Shown one piece after another: positions 7,340 to 14,491 of a stretch of DNA of 48,453 bases. The translations under genes and the position numbers were made by a program. The stretch comes from Lachnoclostridium sp. UBA5890. GTDB lineage: Bacteria; Bacillota; Clostridia; Lachnospirales; Lachnospiraceae. Numbering within the stretch: position 1 is the stretch's first letter; each line of letters starts with the position of its first letter. Under the pieces are notes generated by a model. The model saw nothing but the letters and a program-made list of their open reading frames with translations, made no database searches and was not told the origin of the DNA. The DNA lies in contig DJEU01000003.1 of assembly GCA_002431395.1 (NCBI GenBank), forward strand, positions 1 to 48,453, written 5' to 3'.

Positions 7340-8197
7340 ATGGGAATATTTGATGTGCTTGTTGCAATAATACTGGGAATCGTGGAGGGAATTACCGAGT
7401 GGCTCCCTATCAGCAGCACAGGACATATGATTTTGGTCAATCAGTTTTTGACATTCAGTAATGAGGATTTTACCCAGATGTTTTTGGTCGTTGTCCAGCT
7501 TGGCGCAATCATGGCGGTCGTTCTGTTATTCTGGAAAAAGATTTTTCCCTTTAATTTCCAGTATAAGCAAAACAATAAACCATTTGTAAAGATGGACATC
7601 ATGACATTGTGGTTTAAGATACTGGTGGCTACAATTCCGGCAGCCATTGTGGGCGTGTTGTTTGATGATGTGATCGATGAGATGTTTTACAATCAGATCG
7701 TCGTAGCGGGAGCTTTGATCATTTACGGTATTTTGTTTATCGTTGTAGAGCGTTGGAACAAAGGCAGACGGCCGATTATCACGAAAGTACACGATATTAC
7801 ATACCAGACCGCGATTATTATCGGAATCTTTCAGCTTTTGGCAGCGATTATTCCGGGAACATCCCGTTCCGGAGCAACGATTGTCGGAGCATTGATCATC
7901 GGCGTTTCCCGTGGTGCGGCAGCAGAGTTTACATTTTATCTTGCGATCCCGGTTATGTTTGGAGCAAGTTTGTTAAAAATTATAAAAAGCGTGATGCATG
8001 GACTTCAGTATGGTCCAATGGAAATTATTACACTGCTCGTTGGTATGATTGTTGCATTTATCGTATCCTTGTTTGTTATTCGTTTCTTGATGGATTACAT
8101 CCGTAAGCACGACTTTACTGGTTTTGGCTGGTATCGTATCATATTGGGAATCGTGGTTATCGCTTATTTTGCAATCAGCGGTGCCGCAGTGCTGTGA
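7340..8197 (+). CDS. uppP: Undecaprenyl-diphosphatase
   Basis: This 285-residue polytopic membrane enzyme recycles undecaprenyl diphosphate for peptidoglycan synthesis and gives basal bacitracin tolerance. Both BacA-family signatures are present: EGITEWLPISSTGHM near the N-terminus and PGTSRSGAT in the middle. The start ATG 7340 has AAGGAG upstream with good spacing; an in-frame ATG at 7322 lies too early relative to that site. It is monocistronic, with its own promoter and a strong terminator. Confidence 0.96.
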   Translation: MGIFDVLVAIILGIVEGITEWLPISSTGHMILVNQFLTFSNEDFTQMFLVVVQLGAIMAVVLLFWKKIFPFNFQYKQNNKPFVKMDIMTLWFKILVATIPAAIVGVLFDDVIDEMFYNQIVVAGALIIYGILFIVVERWNKGRRPIITKVHDITYQTAIIIGIFQLLAAIIPGTSRSGATIVGALIIGVSRGAAAEFTFYLAIPVMFGASLLKIIKSVMHGLQYGPMEIITLLVGMIVAFIVSLFVIRFLMDYIRKHDFTGFGWYRIILGIVVIAYFAISGAAVL

Positions 8198-8221
8198 GAT
8201 TTCGGATTTATTACAAAAAAT

Positions 8222-8264
8222 AAAAGGTCATGAAGTGATTGAACGCTCTTTCATGACCTTTTTT
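8222..8264. terminator. Bidirectional terminator between uppP and the amidase gene
   Basis: AAAAGGTCATGAA pairs with TTCATGACCTTTT around a 15-nt loop. An A-run lies on one side and a T-run on the other, serving two convergent genes. Confidence 0.9.
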
Positions 8265-8295
8265 GCTGCCCGGATTTACGGCCGGTTTTGAAACA

Positions 8296-8868
8296 TCACA
8301 GAAACGGAAGTCCCAGAAAATTCAGGATACCATTGTAAATGCCATAAGCAAACTGGTACTGCATCGTCGTAAGCAGGACAAAATCTTCATAATTTGTCAG
8401 ATAGGCAAGCTCGACGAGGACGGAAGGCATCTGTGTCCGGCGCAGCACGTAGAGAGAGGGGCGGACATAGACCCCGTTGTCTTTTGTGCCGACCCGCCGT
8501 ACAATCTGGCTTACGATATCTTCGGCAAGATAAAATGCCGGATTGTTTTGCGAATAGACATAGCATTCGGTGCCGTTGATCGCCGGATTTGTATTGGCAT
8601 TTGTGTGAATGCTGATAAAATAATCCGCGCCCCACGTATTTGCCATATCCACACGCTCGCGCAGGCTGGAATTATTGTCATAGCCCAAAATCTCATCGGG
8701 GGTCTGCCGTGACGCAATTGCATCAAATCTTGGATCCGCATTCAATATATCTACCAGATAGGCTCCTACCAGATACGTGATATCCTGTTCTCTTACGCCA
8801 AAGGCTTCAGCACCCGCGTTGACTCCATAGGGATTGTGCCCCTGATCGACAAATATTTTAACTGCCAT
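8296..8868 (-). CDS. N-acetylmuramoyl-L-alanine amidase (Amidase_3)
   Basis: This 190-residue zinc amidase cleaves the bond between muramic acid and the stem peptide. Expected zinc ligands are H11 (DQGHN), E27 (VREQD) and H88 (ISIHTNA); the catalytic glutamate is E153 in LVELAYLTN. There is no signal peptide and no cell-wall-binding domain, so it acts as a bare catalytic unit, perhaps released from the mother cell at sporulation. The divergent spoVA operon next to it makes a spore role plausible, but that is inference. A GGAG ribosome binding site precedes ATG 8868. Confidence 0.88.
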   Translation of the reverse strand: MAVKIFVDQGHNPYGVNAGAEAFGVREQDITYLVGAYLVDILNADPRFDAIASRQTPDEILGYDNNSSLRERVDMANTWGADYFISIHTNANTNPAINGTECYVYSQNNPAFYLAEDIVSQIVRRVGTKDNGVYVRPSLYVLRRTQMPSVLVELAYLTNYEDFVLLTTMQYQFAYGIYNGILNFLGLPFL

Positions 8869-8919
8869 AAAATTTCTCCGTTTTTGATTATTTTATTCGG
8901 GGAAATGCGGGATTGTGAA

Positions 8920-8949
8920 GAATAAATAGCGAATAGATGGGAAATAGTA
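8920..8949 (+). promoter_or_regulatory. Possible sigma-G/F-like promoter of the spoVA operon
   Basis: GAATA (8920-8924) followed after 18 bp by AATAGTA (8943-8949) resembles the forespore promoter pattern (GNATA-n18-CATnnTA) except for the first -10 base. The position, about 20 bp before spoVAA, is suitable. No convincing sigma-A promoter is visible here. Confidence 0.3.
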
Positions 8950-8970
8950 TAAGAAAGACAGGAGGACGAC

Positions 8971-9597
8971 ATGGAAGATATTTTATATGTAAAAGCAGAG
9001 CAGAATGTGGCAGTCAAAAAGAAGGATCTGCAGATCAAAGATGTGGCGACATTGTACAGCAGCAATACCGCTATGGTGCAGAAACTGGAAAAGGAGCCGT
9101 TTTATACGCTTCCTGGAGACAGTAAAATTTTGACAATGTTTACGGTGACGAAAATATATGAGGCGGTTCATAAAGTGTATCCGAAAATTCAGATTGAAAA
9201 TCTCGGCGAGACGGATTTTATCGTGGAATACGAGCCGCAAAAGAAAGAGAAAAAATGGCTGGAATGTCTGAAAACAATCGTGGTGGCGGCGATTGTGCTG
9301 ATCGGTTCGGCATTTACGATTATGACATTTAATGAAGATGTCAATGTCGCCGGTGTATTTGACCGTATTTATCATATGATGACAGGGGAAGTCAAAGCCG
9401 GCGGAACCATTCTTGAAATTTCTTATGCGGTCGGGCTGCCGATCGGTATCCTCGTATTTTACAACCATTTTAAAAAGCGGGATATTAAAAATGATCCGAC
9501 GCCGATCCAGGTGGAAATGCGGACGTATGAGGAGCAGATGAATAAGGCAATGATCAAGACGGCGGCAAGGGAGGGAAAAACCATTGACGTTAATTAA
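8971..9597 (+). CDS. spoVAA: Stage V sporulation protein AA
   Basis: This 208-residue protein matches SpoVAA in length and layout. It has an N-terminal soluble domain (about 1-95), a membrane span (about 101-119), the conserved FNEDVNV and HMMTGE segments, a second span (about 147-166), and an NDPTPIQVEMRTYE C-terminal stretch. SpoVA proteins form the spore inner-membrane channel that moves Ca-dipicolinate. The start ATG 8971 follows GGAGG. It overlaps spoVAB by 14 bp. Confidence 0.9.
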   Translation: MEDILYVKAEQNVAVKKKDLQIKDVATLYSSNTAMVQKLEKEPFYTLPGDSKILTMFTVTKIYEAVHKVYPKIQIENLGETDFIVEYEPQKKEKKWLECLKTIVVAAIVLIGSAFTIMTFNEDVNVAGVFDRIYHMMTGEVKAGGTILEISYAVGLPIGILVFYNHFKKRDIKNDPTPIQVEMRTYEEQMNKAMIKTAAREGKTIDVN

Positions 9598-10006
9598 TGC
9601 GATTTTTCTGTCCTTCATCGGTCTTGCCAGCGGATTTGTCGTGGCAGCCGGAATCTTTGCCTTTATCACGATGCTTGGCATCATTCCGCGACTTGCGCAG
9701 AGAACGGGAACGGCAGATCATATTTATGGTTATGAATGGATGATCATCCTGGGAGGAACGGCCGGAAATATTTTGAATTTATTTGTGACCCATTTACCGG
9801 TAGGAATGATAGGACTTCCGATATATGGATTGTTTTCCGGCATATTTGTGGGATGTCTTGCGATGGCGCTGGCGGAAAATCTCCGGGTTATCCCGGTTTT
9901 TGTGAGACGGATGCGGCTGAAGCAGGGACTTCCGGTTATCTTACTGGCGATGGCACTGGGAAAATGCATTGGAAGTATTTTACAATTCTTCTTTGAAGGA
10001 ACATGA
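9584..10006 (+). CDS. spoVAB: Stage V sporulation protein AB
   Basis: This 140-residue protein is highly hydrophobic, with about four spans, and matches SpoVAB in size and position. It begins at TTG 9584, with a GGAGGG about nine bases upstream inside the end of spoVAA. The family segment GYEWMIILGGTAGN lies about residues 49-62. The role is in the spore inner membrane together with SpoVAA and SpoVAC. Confidence 0.88.
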   Translation: MTLINAIFLSFIGLASGFVVAAGIFAFITMLGIIPRLAQRTGTADHIYGYEWMIILGGTAGNILNLFVTHLPVGMIGLPIYGLFSGIFVGCLAMALAENLRVIPVFVRRMRLKQGLPVILLAMALGKCIGSILQFFFEGT

Positions 10007-10034
10007 CTTATTTTAGAAAGTGAGGAATCGAATC

Positions 10035-10535
10035 ATGACGAAACAAAAAACAGACATCCGCGAGGTGCTGAATGAACAGGTGCCCGAAGAGCGGGACGAA
10101 CTTTATAATGACTATGTGGATGAAAATACGCCGAAACTCAGCTGGTTTGCCAATCTGTGTAAGGCATTTTTGGTGGGCGGTCTGATCTGTACTTTGGGGC
10201 AGGTGCTCATCAACTGGTATGGCTCCATGGGGATGGACAAGGAGACAGCGGCATTGTACAATACGCTGACACTTATTTTATTGAGTGTTTTGCTTACCGG
10301 CTGGAACATTTATCCGAAAATTGCCAATTTTGCAGGAGCAGGAACACTGGTGCCCATTACCGGTTTTGCTAACAGCGTGGCAGCACCGGCGATTGAGTTT
10401 AAAAAAGAAGGAATGGTATTTGGACTCGGCTGCAAGATATTTACAATTGCGGGTCCCGTGATCTTGTACGGAGTTGTTACGAGCTGGCTTCTTGGGTTGA
10501 TCTACTGGGGCGGCGGCTGGCTTGGCTGGTGGTAG
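10035..10535 (+). CDS. spoVAC: Stage V sporulation protein AC
   Basis: This 166-residue membrane protein is recognised by CKAFLVGGLICTLGQ, FAGAGTLVPITGFAN and VAAPAIEFKKEG, all hallmarks of SpoVAC, the mechanosensitive part of the dipicolinate channel. It starts at ATG 10035 behind GAGG; a GTG at 10020 is in frame but less likely. It ends in an unusual Gly/Trp-rich tail (YWGGGWLGWW). The operon stops here: spoVAD and spoVAE, which normally follow, are not in the window. Confidence 0.92.
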   Translation: MTKQKTDIREVLNEQVPEERDELYNDYVDENTPKLSWFANLCKAFLVGGLICTLGQVLINWYGSMGMDKETAALYNTLTLILLSVLLTGWNIYPKIANFAGAGTLVPITGFANSVAAPAIEFKKEGMVFGLGCKIFTIAGPVILYGVVTSWLLGLIYWGGGWLGWW

Positions 10536-10540
10536 AAGCC

Positions 10541-10605
10541 TTGCAATCTGCCGGGTACTATGATATACTGACAGATAGTGGAAGTGACGAATTTTTTGCT
10601 ATAAT
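10541..10605 (+). promoter_or_regulatory. Two candidate promoters for the thioesterase-MoxR operon
   Basis: TTGCAA (10541-10546) is followed after 17 bp by TATACT (10564-10569). Further on, an extended -10 (TGCTATAAT, 10597-10605) lies about 28 bp before the thioesterase start. Either would separate this operon from spoVA. Confidence 0.5.
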
Positions 10606-10632
10606 AGGCGAAGAGATAAGGAGGCGGGAAAT

Positions 10633-10992
10633 TTGGAACTTGCGACAAGAAAATTTGTAAGACCGGAACATTTGAACCATCATCAGACACTGTATGCCGG
10701 ATATATTTCCGAGTGTATGACAGAGGCGGCTTTTATTGCGCTGGCGCGTACATTGGGGCATACCGATCATGTCGTGCTGGCGGCAATGAACGAGATCCGG
10801 ATCACAAAGCCGACAAAAGCGGGAGAGATCATCGAGCTTTTCTGGGAAGTTTCCCATGTTGGTACGACAAGTGTAGAATTCACGATTGTCGGGAAAAGTA
10901 TGCTGAATCAGGAAAACCGGTTTTCGGGAAAAATTGTTTTTGTGACAGTAGATGATGAGGGGAAAAAGACACCACATCATTTAAAATCATAG
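10633..10992 (+). CDS. Hotdog-fold acyl-CoA thioesterase-like protein
   Basis: This 119-residue protein has one hotdog domain of the acyl-CoA thioester hydrolase family, with NHHQTLYAGYISECM and MNEIRITKPTKAGE. The start is TTG 10633, eight bases after AAGGAGG; no ATG fits. In homologues the helix reads ...MDE.A; here it reads MTEAAF, so the usual catalytic Asp appears to be Thr. Activity is therefore uncertain. It lies first in an operon with moxR, 15 bp upstream. A link between the two is not obvious. Confidence 0.75.
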   Translation: MELATRKFVRPEHLNHHQTLYAGYISECMTEAAFIALARTLGHTDHVVLAAMNEIRITKPTKAGEIIELFWEVSHVGTTSVEFTIVGKSMLNQENRFSGKIVFVTVDDEGKKTPHHLKS

Positions 10993-11007
10993 TCAGGGAG
11001 GAAAATT

Positions 11008-11961
11008 ATGCAGATAGCAGAAGTAAAAGAAAGAGCAGAGAAGATCTGCGACAATATGGAGCAGGTGATCGTAGGAAAGAGGACGCAGATAAAATATGTT
11101 CTTGCTGCCTTTTTGGCAGGTGGCAATGTTTTATTGGAAGATGTGCCGGGAACCGGAAAAACGATGCTGTCAAAAAGTCTGGCAGCTTCTTTTGATATGG
11201 ATTTTGGACGAATCCAGTTTACCCCGGATTTATTGCCATCGGATGTGACCGGGGTCAATTTTTTTGATCCGCAGAAAAATGCGTTTGAATTTCGAAAAGG
11301 CCCGGTATTTACCAATATTTTACTGGGAGACGAAATTAACCGTGCGACACCCCGTACGCAGTCGAGTCTGCTGGAATGTATGGAGGAGCACCAGGTAACG
11401 GTGGATGGCGAGACGATGCCGCTCAATGAGCCGTTTTTTGTCATTGCGACGCAAAACCCGGTGGAGATGGCAGGAACCTTTCCATTGCCGCAGGCGCAGC
11501 TGGACCGTTTTATGATTCAGTTATCACTTGGGTATCCGGAAGAGGAAGCAGAATTAGATTTATTGGAACGTTATGTGAAAAAAGGAAATACGCTGTCGAG
11601 TCTGCAGGCGGTATGTGATACGCAGACGCTGTTGGAGATGCGGCAGGCGTGTGAGCAGGTGACTGTACATAAAAGTATTTTGGAATATGCGAGAAATATC
11701 GCCAAACGAACCCGAGAGGAAAAGAAACTGGCATTGGGAGTCAGCACTCGTGGAGTGATCGCGTTAATCTCTATGGCACGTGCGTATGCGGCAGTGTGCG
11801 GAGAAGAATTTGTGACGCCGGACCGGATCAAAGAACTGGCACCGCTTGTTTATGCGCATCGTATTATCAGTGAAGATCCGTTTTTAACACAGCGTACGAC
11901 AAAAGATGTGATGAGAGATTTGATCAAGGCAGTGGAAGTGCCGACGGAGGATGTTTTATAG
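11008..11961 (+). CDS. MoxR-family AAA+ ATPase
   Basis: This 317-residue cytoplasmic ATPase has Walker A VPGTGKT (46-52), Walker B LLGDEINRATPRTQ (D108/E109) and the sensor segment IATQNPVEMAGTFPLPQAQLDRF-like, split here as IATQNPVEMAG then PLPQAQLDRF. MoxR proteins act as chaperone-like ATPases for partner proteins with VWA or DUF58 domains. A GGGAGG lies seven bases before ATG 11008. The DUF58 gene follows after 2 bp, the classical arrangement. Confidence 0.93.
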   Translation: MQIAEVKERAEKICDNMEQVIVGKRTQIKYVLAAFLAGGNVLLEDVPGTGKTMLSKSLAASFDMDFGRIQFTPDLLPSDVTGVNFFDPQKNAFEFRKGPVFTNILLGDEINRATPRTQSSLLECMEEHQVTVDGETMPLNEPFFVIATQNPVEMAGTFPLPQAQLDRFMIQLSLGYPEEEAELDLLERYVKKGNTLSSLQAVCDTQTLLEMRQACEQVTVHKSILEYARNIAKRTREEKKLALGVSTRGVIALISMARAYAAVCGEEFVTPDRIKELAPLVYAHRIISEDPFLTQRTTKDVMRDLIKAVEVPTEDVL

Positions 11962-11963
11962 GA

Positions 11964-13082
11964 ATGGGCTCAGTAATTTTTGTAGCCGGCGTGACAATGG
12001 CGGTTCTGGTGCTCTGGGTCAATATCATTTCTCTAAGATTTGGAAAAACCTGGAAAGAAGGATTTGGGGTAGAACTTTCCTTTTCGCAGGAACAGGCAGC
12101 AGAGGGCGAGCCGATGTATCTGTTTGAGACGATCATTAATGATAAAAAACAGGCATTGCCGGCAGTCAGTGTAAAATTTAAGACTTCGCGTTATCTGAAA
12201 TTTGCAGATGAGGCAGGGGGAATGGTTTCCGACTACTATTACCGCAATGACGTACTTAGTGTTCAAGGGTATGAAAAAGTGCGGCGCAGCTGTCGGTTTG
12301 TTTGCATGCGCCGAGGAGAATATGAGGTCAATGAGGCAGAACTGGTCGTGCAGGATCCGTTTTTGCTGCGCCAATACGTCGAAAAATCCGAGGTGTCGGC
12401 TAAATTGATCGTGTATCCGTCGTTTGTGTCAGCGCAGCGGCTGCTTCCGGTGTTTAACCGGAGCATCGGCGAGATGATGACAAAGCGGCCGGTATTTGAA
12501 GATCCTTTTGAATATGTAGGAGTCCGTGAGTATATGCCGGGAGATTCGATGAACCGGATTCATTGGAAAGTGTCTGCCAAACAGGGAAAATGGCAGGTAA
12601 AGACGAGTGCATACAAGGCAGGGAGCCCGGTTACGATTTTGGTAAATCTGGAATCGCCCGGCGTATTTGTCAATGAAACGGCGATGGAAGAGAGCATCCG
12701 TCTGGCATATTCGCTTGTCTGGCTGTTTGAGGAACGAGGCATCGCCACGACGCTGATCGCCAATGGGGAAACCGGATGCCACGTGGAAGGCTTGGGAAGA
12801 GCGCACCTTGGCAATGTGCGGAAAACACTTGCCTGCATTTCTTATAAAACCAATTGTAAGGAGGGGGCTGCGATGCTGAAAAAAGAGTGGGAAACCGGCG
12901 ATGATGCGTCGTATCTTTTTGTTATCTCGGCAGCAGCGAAAGAAGAAATTCAGGAAGAAATCGAAAAAATTCGTGGACGCGGACGTGAAATGACATGGAT
13001 TCTGCCGATTGCAGGCGGAGAAGATGAGAGCAGCAAAATTCATCCCGCTGTCCGAAAAGATTGTGTTTTATGGAAATGCTGA
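11964..13082 (+). CDS. DUF58 domain protein, MoxR partner
   Basis: This 372-residue protein has an N-terminal membrane segment (about 4-24), a beta-rich middle, and the DUF58 signature EYMPGDSMNRIHWKVSAK around residues 189-206. DUF58 proteins are usually encoded with MoxR and are thought to be its partners at the membrane. The ATG follows the moxR stop by two bases; the best GGAGG is about 13 bases upstream, so translation probably depends on coupling. The next gene encodes a membrane protein with a DUF4129-like end. Confidence 0.88.
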   Translation: MGSVIFVAGVTMAVLVLWVNIISLRFGKTWKEGFGVELSFSQEQAAEGEPMYLFETIINDKKQALPAVSVKFKTSRYLKFADEAGGMVSDYYYRNDVLSVQGYEKVRRSCRFVCMRRGEYEVNEAELVVQDPFLLRQYVEKSEVSAKLIVYPSFVSAQRLLPVFNRSIGEMMTKRPVFEDPFEYVGVREYMPGDSMNRIHWKVSAKQGKWQVKTSAYKAGSPVTILVNLESPGVFVNETAMEESIRLAYSLVWLFEERGIATTLIANGETGCHVEGLGRAHLGNVRKTLACISYKTNCKEGAAMLKKEWETGDDASYLFVISAAAKEEIQEEIEKIRGRGREMTWILPIAGGEDESSKIHPAVRKDCVLWKC

Positions 13083-13104
13083 CAGAGATTGGAAGGGGAG
13101 AAAC

Positions 13105-14187
13105 ATGGATAAAAAACATTTATATAATGTGCTTGTATTTTTGTACTATTATCTGATTGCTGCCTATGTAGCGGTGTACTACAGCTGTGCTTCCGGCGGG
13201 ACGAAGAAAGGTCTTGTAATGTTTGGAATCTGCGCGCTGCTCGGCATTATCTGGATTGCCTATAAATGGAAACATAAGAGTGCCAAAGAAGAAGCGCAGA
13301 AAAATGAAAAAACTTGTCACAGTATCGTCCTTGTGGCGGCAATGGCATTTACCATCGCAATGGAAGTCATAATGCCGGAAAATGATTGGTATATCGAGCG
13401 CAATACGATGGTTTCCTGGATCTTGTGGTTTGGCCTGCTTTTGCTGGCATTTATTGTAAAAATGTATGCGGATTATTTTAATCAGAAATATCTGCTTTTG
13501 TACGCCAATCAGGCGGCTTCCCAGCAAATGATCGGCCGGTTTGAGAAAAATGTGAAACAAGCATTGCGTAAGAAACTGCTTGCATTTGGAATCTTTTTGA
13601 TTGTTATGTTTACCATCGGTGTATCCATACAACAAGTTCCGTCAGAGGAAACGAAAGTGGAGCAGAAGGAGCAAAAAACACAGGGAAAAACGAAGAAAAT
13701 CAAGGTAAAAGCAAATAGGACAGAGCCACCACAGCCATCTAAAAAGAAGGAAGAGAATAAATTAAAACTCCTTCTTTTGCAATTTTTACTGCGCGTAGTA
13801 ACGGTACTTTTGCTGGTAATATTTGTCATAGCGGTTTTGCTTGTCCTTTACCTCGTGATACGAAAACTGCTTGGGACACGTCTGCCGAGATTTGAAAAGG
13901 TGGAGAACCAGACGTTACCCGAAGAAGTCGACGTGGATGTCTTTGAGCGTCTCGTGCCGAAGAAGAGAGAACAGACTGCGTGGGGCAAAGACAATAACAG
14001 CCGGATCCGCCGTGTGTTTGTAAAAACGGTAAGAAAGAAAGCCAAAGGAAACGTTTCCAAAACGTTGTCGGCGCGGGAGATGGCAGAAGAATATGAGATT
14101 GAAAATCCGTTGTTGGTTTCGCTGTACGAAAAGGCAAGATACAGCGGAAAACAGTGCAGTGACGAGGAGACTACGAGTGTAGAATAA
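13105..14187 (+). CDS. Polytopic membrane protein with DUF4129-like C-terminus
   Basis: This 360-residue protein has four membrane spans in the first 130 residues, one near 165-185, then a very basic linker rich in Lys/Gln/Pro (about 190-220). A further long span (about 225-255) precedes a cytoplasmic tail. The tail (about 290-350) carries SAREMAEEYE and LYEKARYSGK, as in DUF4129 proteins next to MoxR-DUF58 genes. ATG 13105 is used because GGAAGGGGAG lies just upstream. No transglutaminase-like (TgpA) core is present. The function is unknown. It is the last gene of the operon. Confidence 0.75.
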   Translation: MDKKHLYNVLVFLYYYLIAAYVAVYYSCASGGTKKGLVMFGICALLGIIWIAYKWKHKSAKEEAQKNEKTCHSIVLVAAMAFTIAMEVIMPENDWYIERNTMVSWILWFGLLLLAFIVKMYADYFNQKYLLLYANQAASQQMIGRFEKNVKQALRKKLLAFGIFLIVMFTIGVSIQQVPSEETKVEQKEQKTQGKTKKIKVKANRTEPPQPSKKKEENKLKLLLLQFLLRVVTVLLLVIFVIAVLLVLYLVIRKLLGTRLPRFEKVENQTLPEEVDVDVFERLVPKKREQTAWGKDNNSRIRRVFVKTVRKKAKGNVSKTLSAREMAEEYEIENPLLVSLYEKARYSGKQCSDEETTSVE

Positions 14188-14191
14188 GAGC

Positions 14192-14288
14192 GTGCTGATG
14201 CATGCTTTGTCATCAAACTGCGTTTGGTGACAAGATAACAAGGAAGCATGCTGATGCATGCGTAGGTCATCAAACTGCGTTTGGTGAC
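14192..14288. repeat. Two-copy palindromic repeat, 57-bp spacing
   Basis: Each copy contains GTGCTGATGCATGC or GCATGCTGATGCATGC, followed by a perfect 10-bp stem GTCATCAAAC-TGC-GTTTGGTGAC (14209-14231 and 14266-14288). No T-run follows, so it is not a standard terminator. It lies in the 304-bp gap between the DUF4129-like gene and the giant secreted protein. The remainder of the gap (14289-14491) holds only the promoter region listed next. Confidence 0.85.
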
Positions 14289-14330
14289 AAAGTATAACAT
14301 AAAAGTTATAAATGAATTTTGAAAAAGGGG

Positions 14331-14377
14331 TTGTCAAATTTGGAAGAATGTGTTATGGTAAAAAATGTAAGTATAAT
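14331..14377 (+). promoter_or_regulatory. Candidate promoter(s) of the secreted-protein operon
   Basis: TTGTCA (14331-14336) and TATGGT (14354-14359) are 17 bp apart. A perfect TATAAT also lies at 14372-14377 but lacks a good -35. Either gives a leader of roughly 110-125 nt, in which I see no known riboswitch. Confidence 0.4.
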
Positions 14378-14491
14378 ATGGCTGGGATAGATATGAATTA
14401 ATTTCTTAACGATTACAATAGATGGAATCATTCGATTAAATATCCCCCAGATGTATTTGCAAAAATAGAAAAAACGAATGGAGGATATGTG

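Noticed and set aside
7178..7426. Longer N-terminus for the PAP2 gene
   Set aside because: The upstream in-frame extension overlaps both divergent promoters, has no domain content, and a Shine-Dalgarno fits the later ATG.
14192..14288. CRISPR-like repeat array
   Set aside because: Only two copies, whole palindromic units with no variable spacers, and no cas genes nearby.
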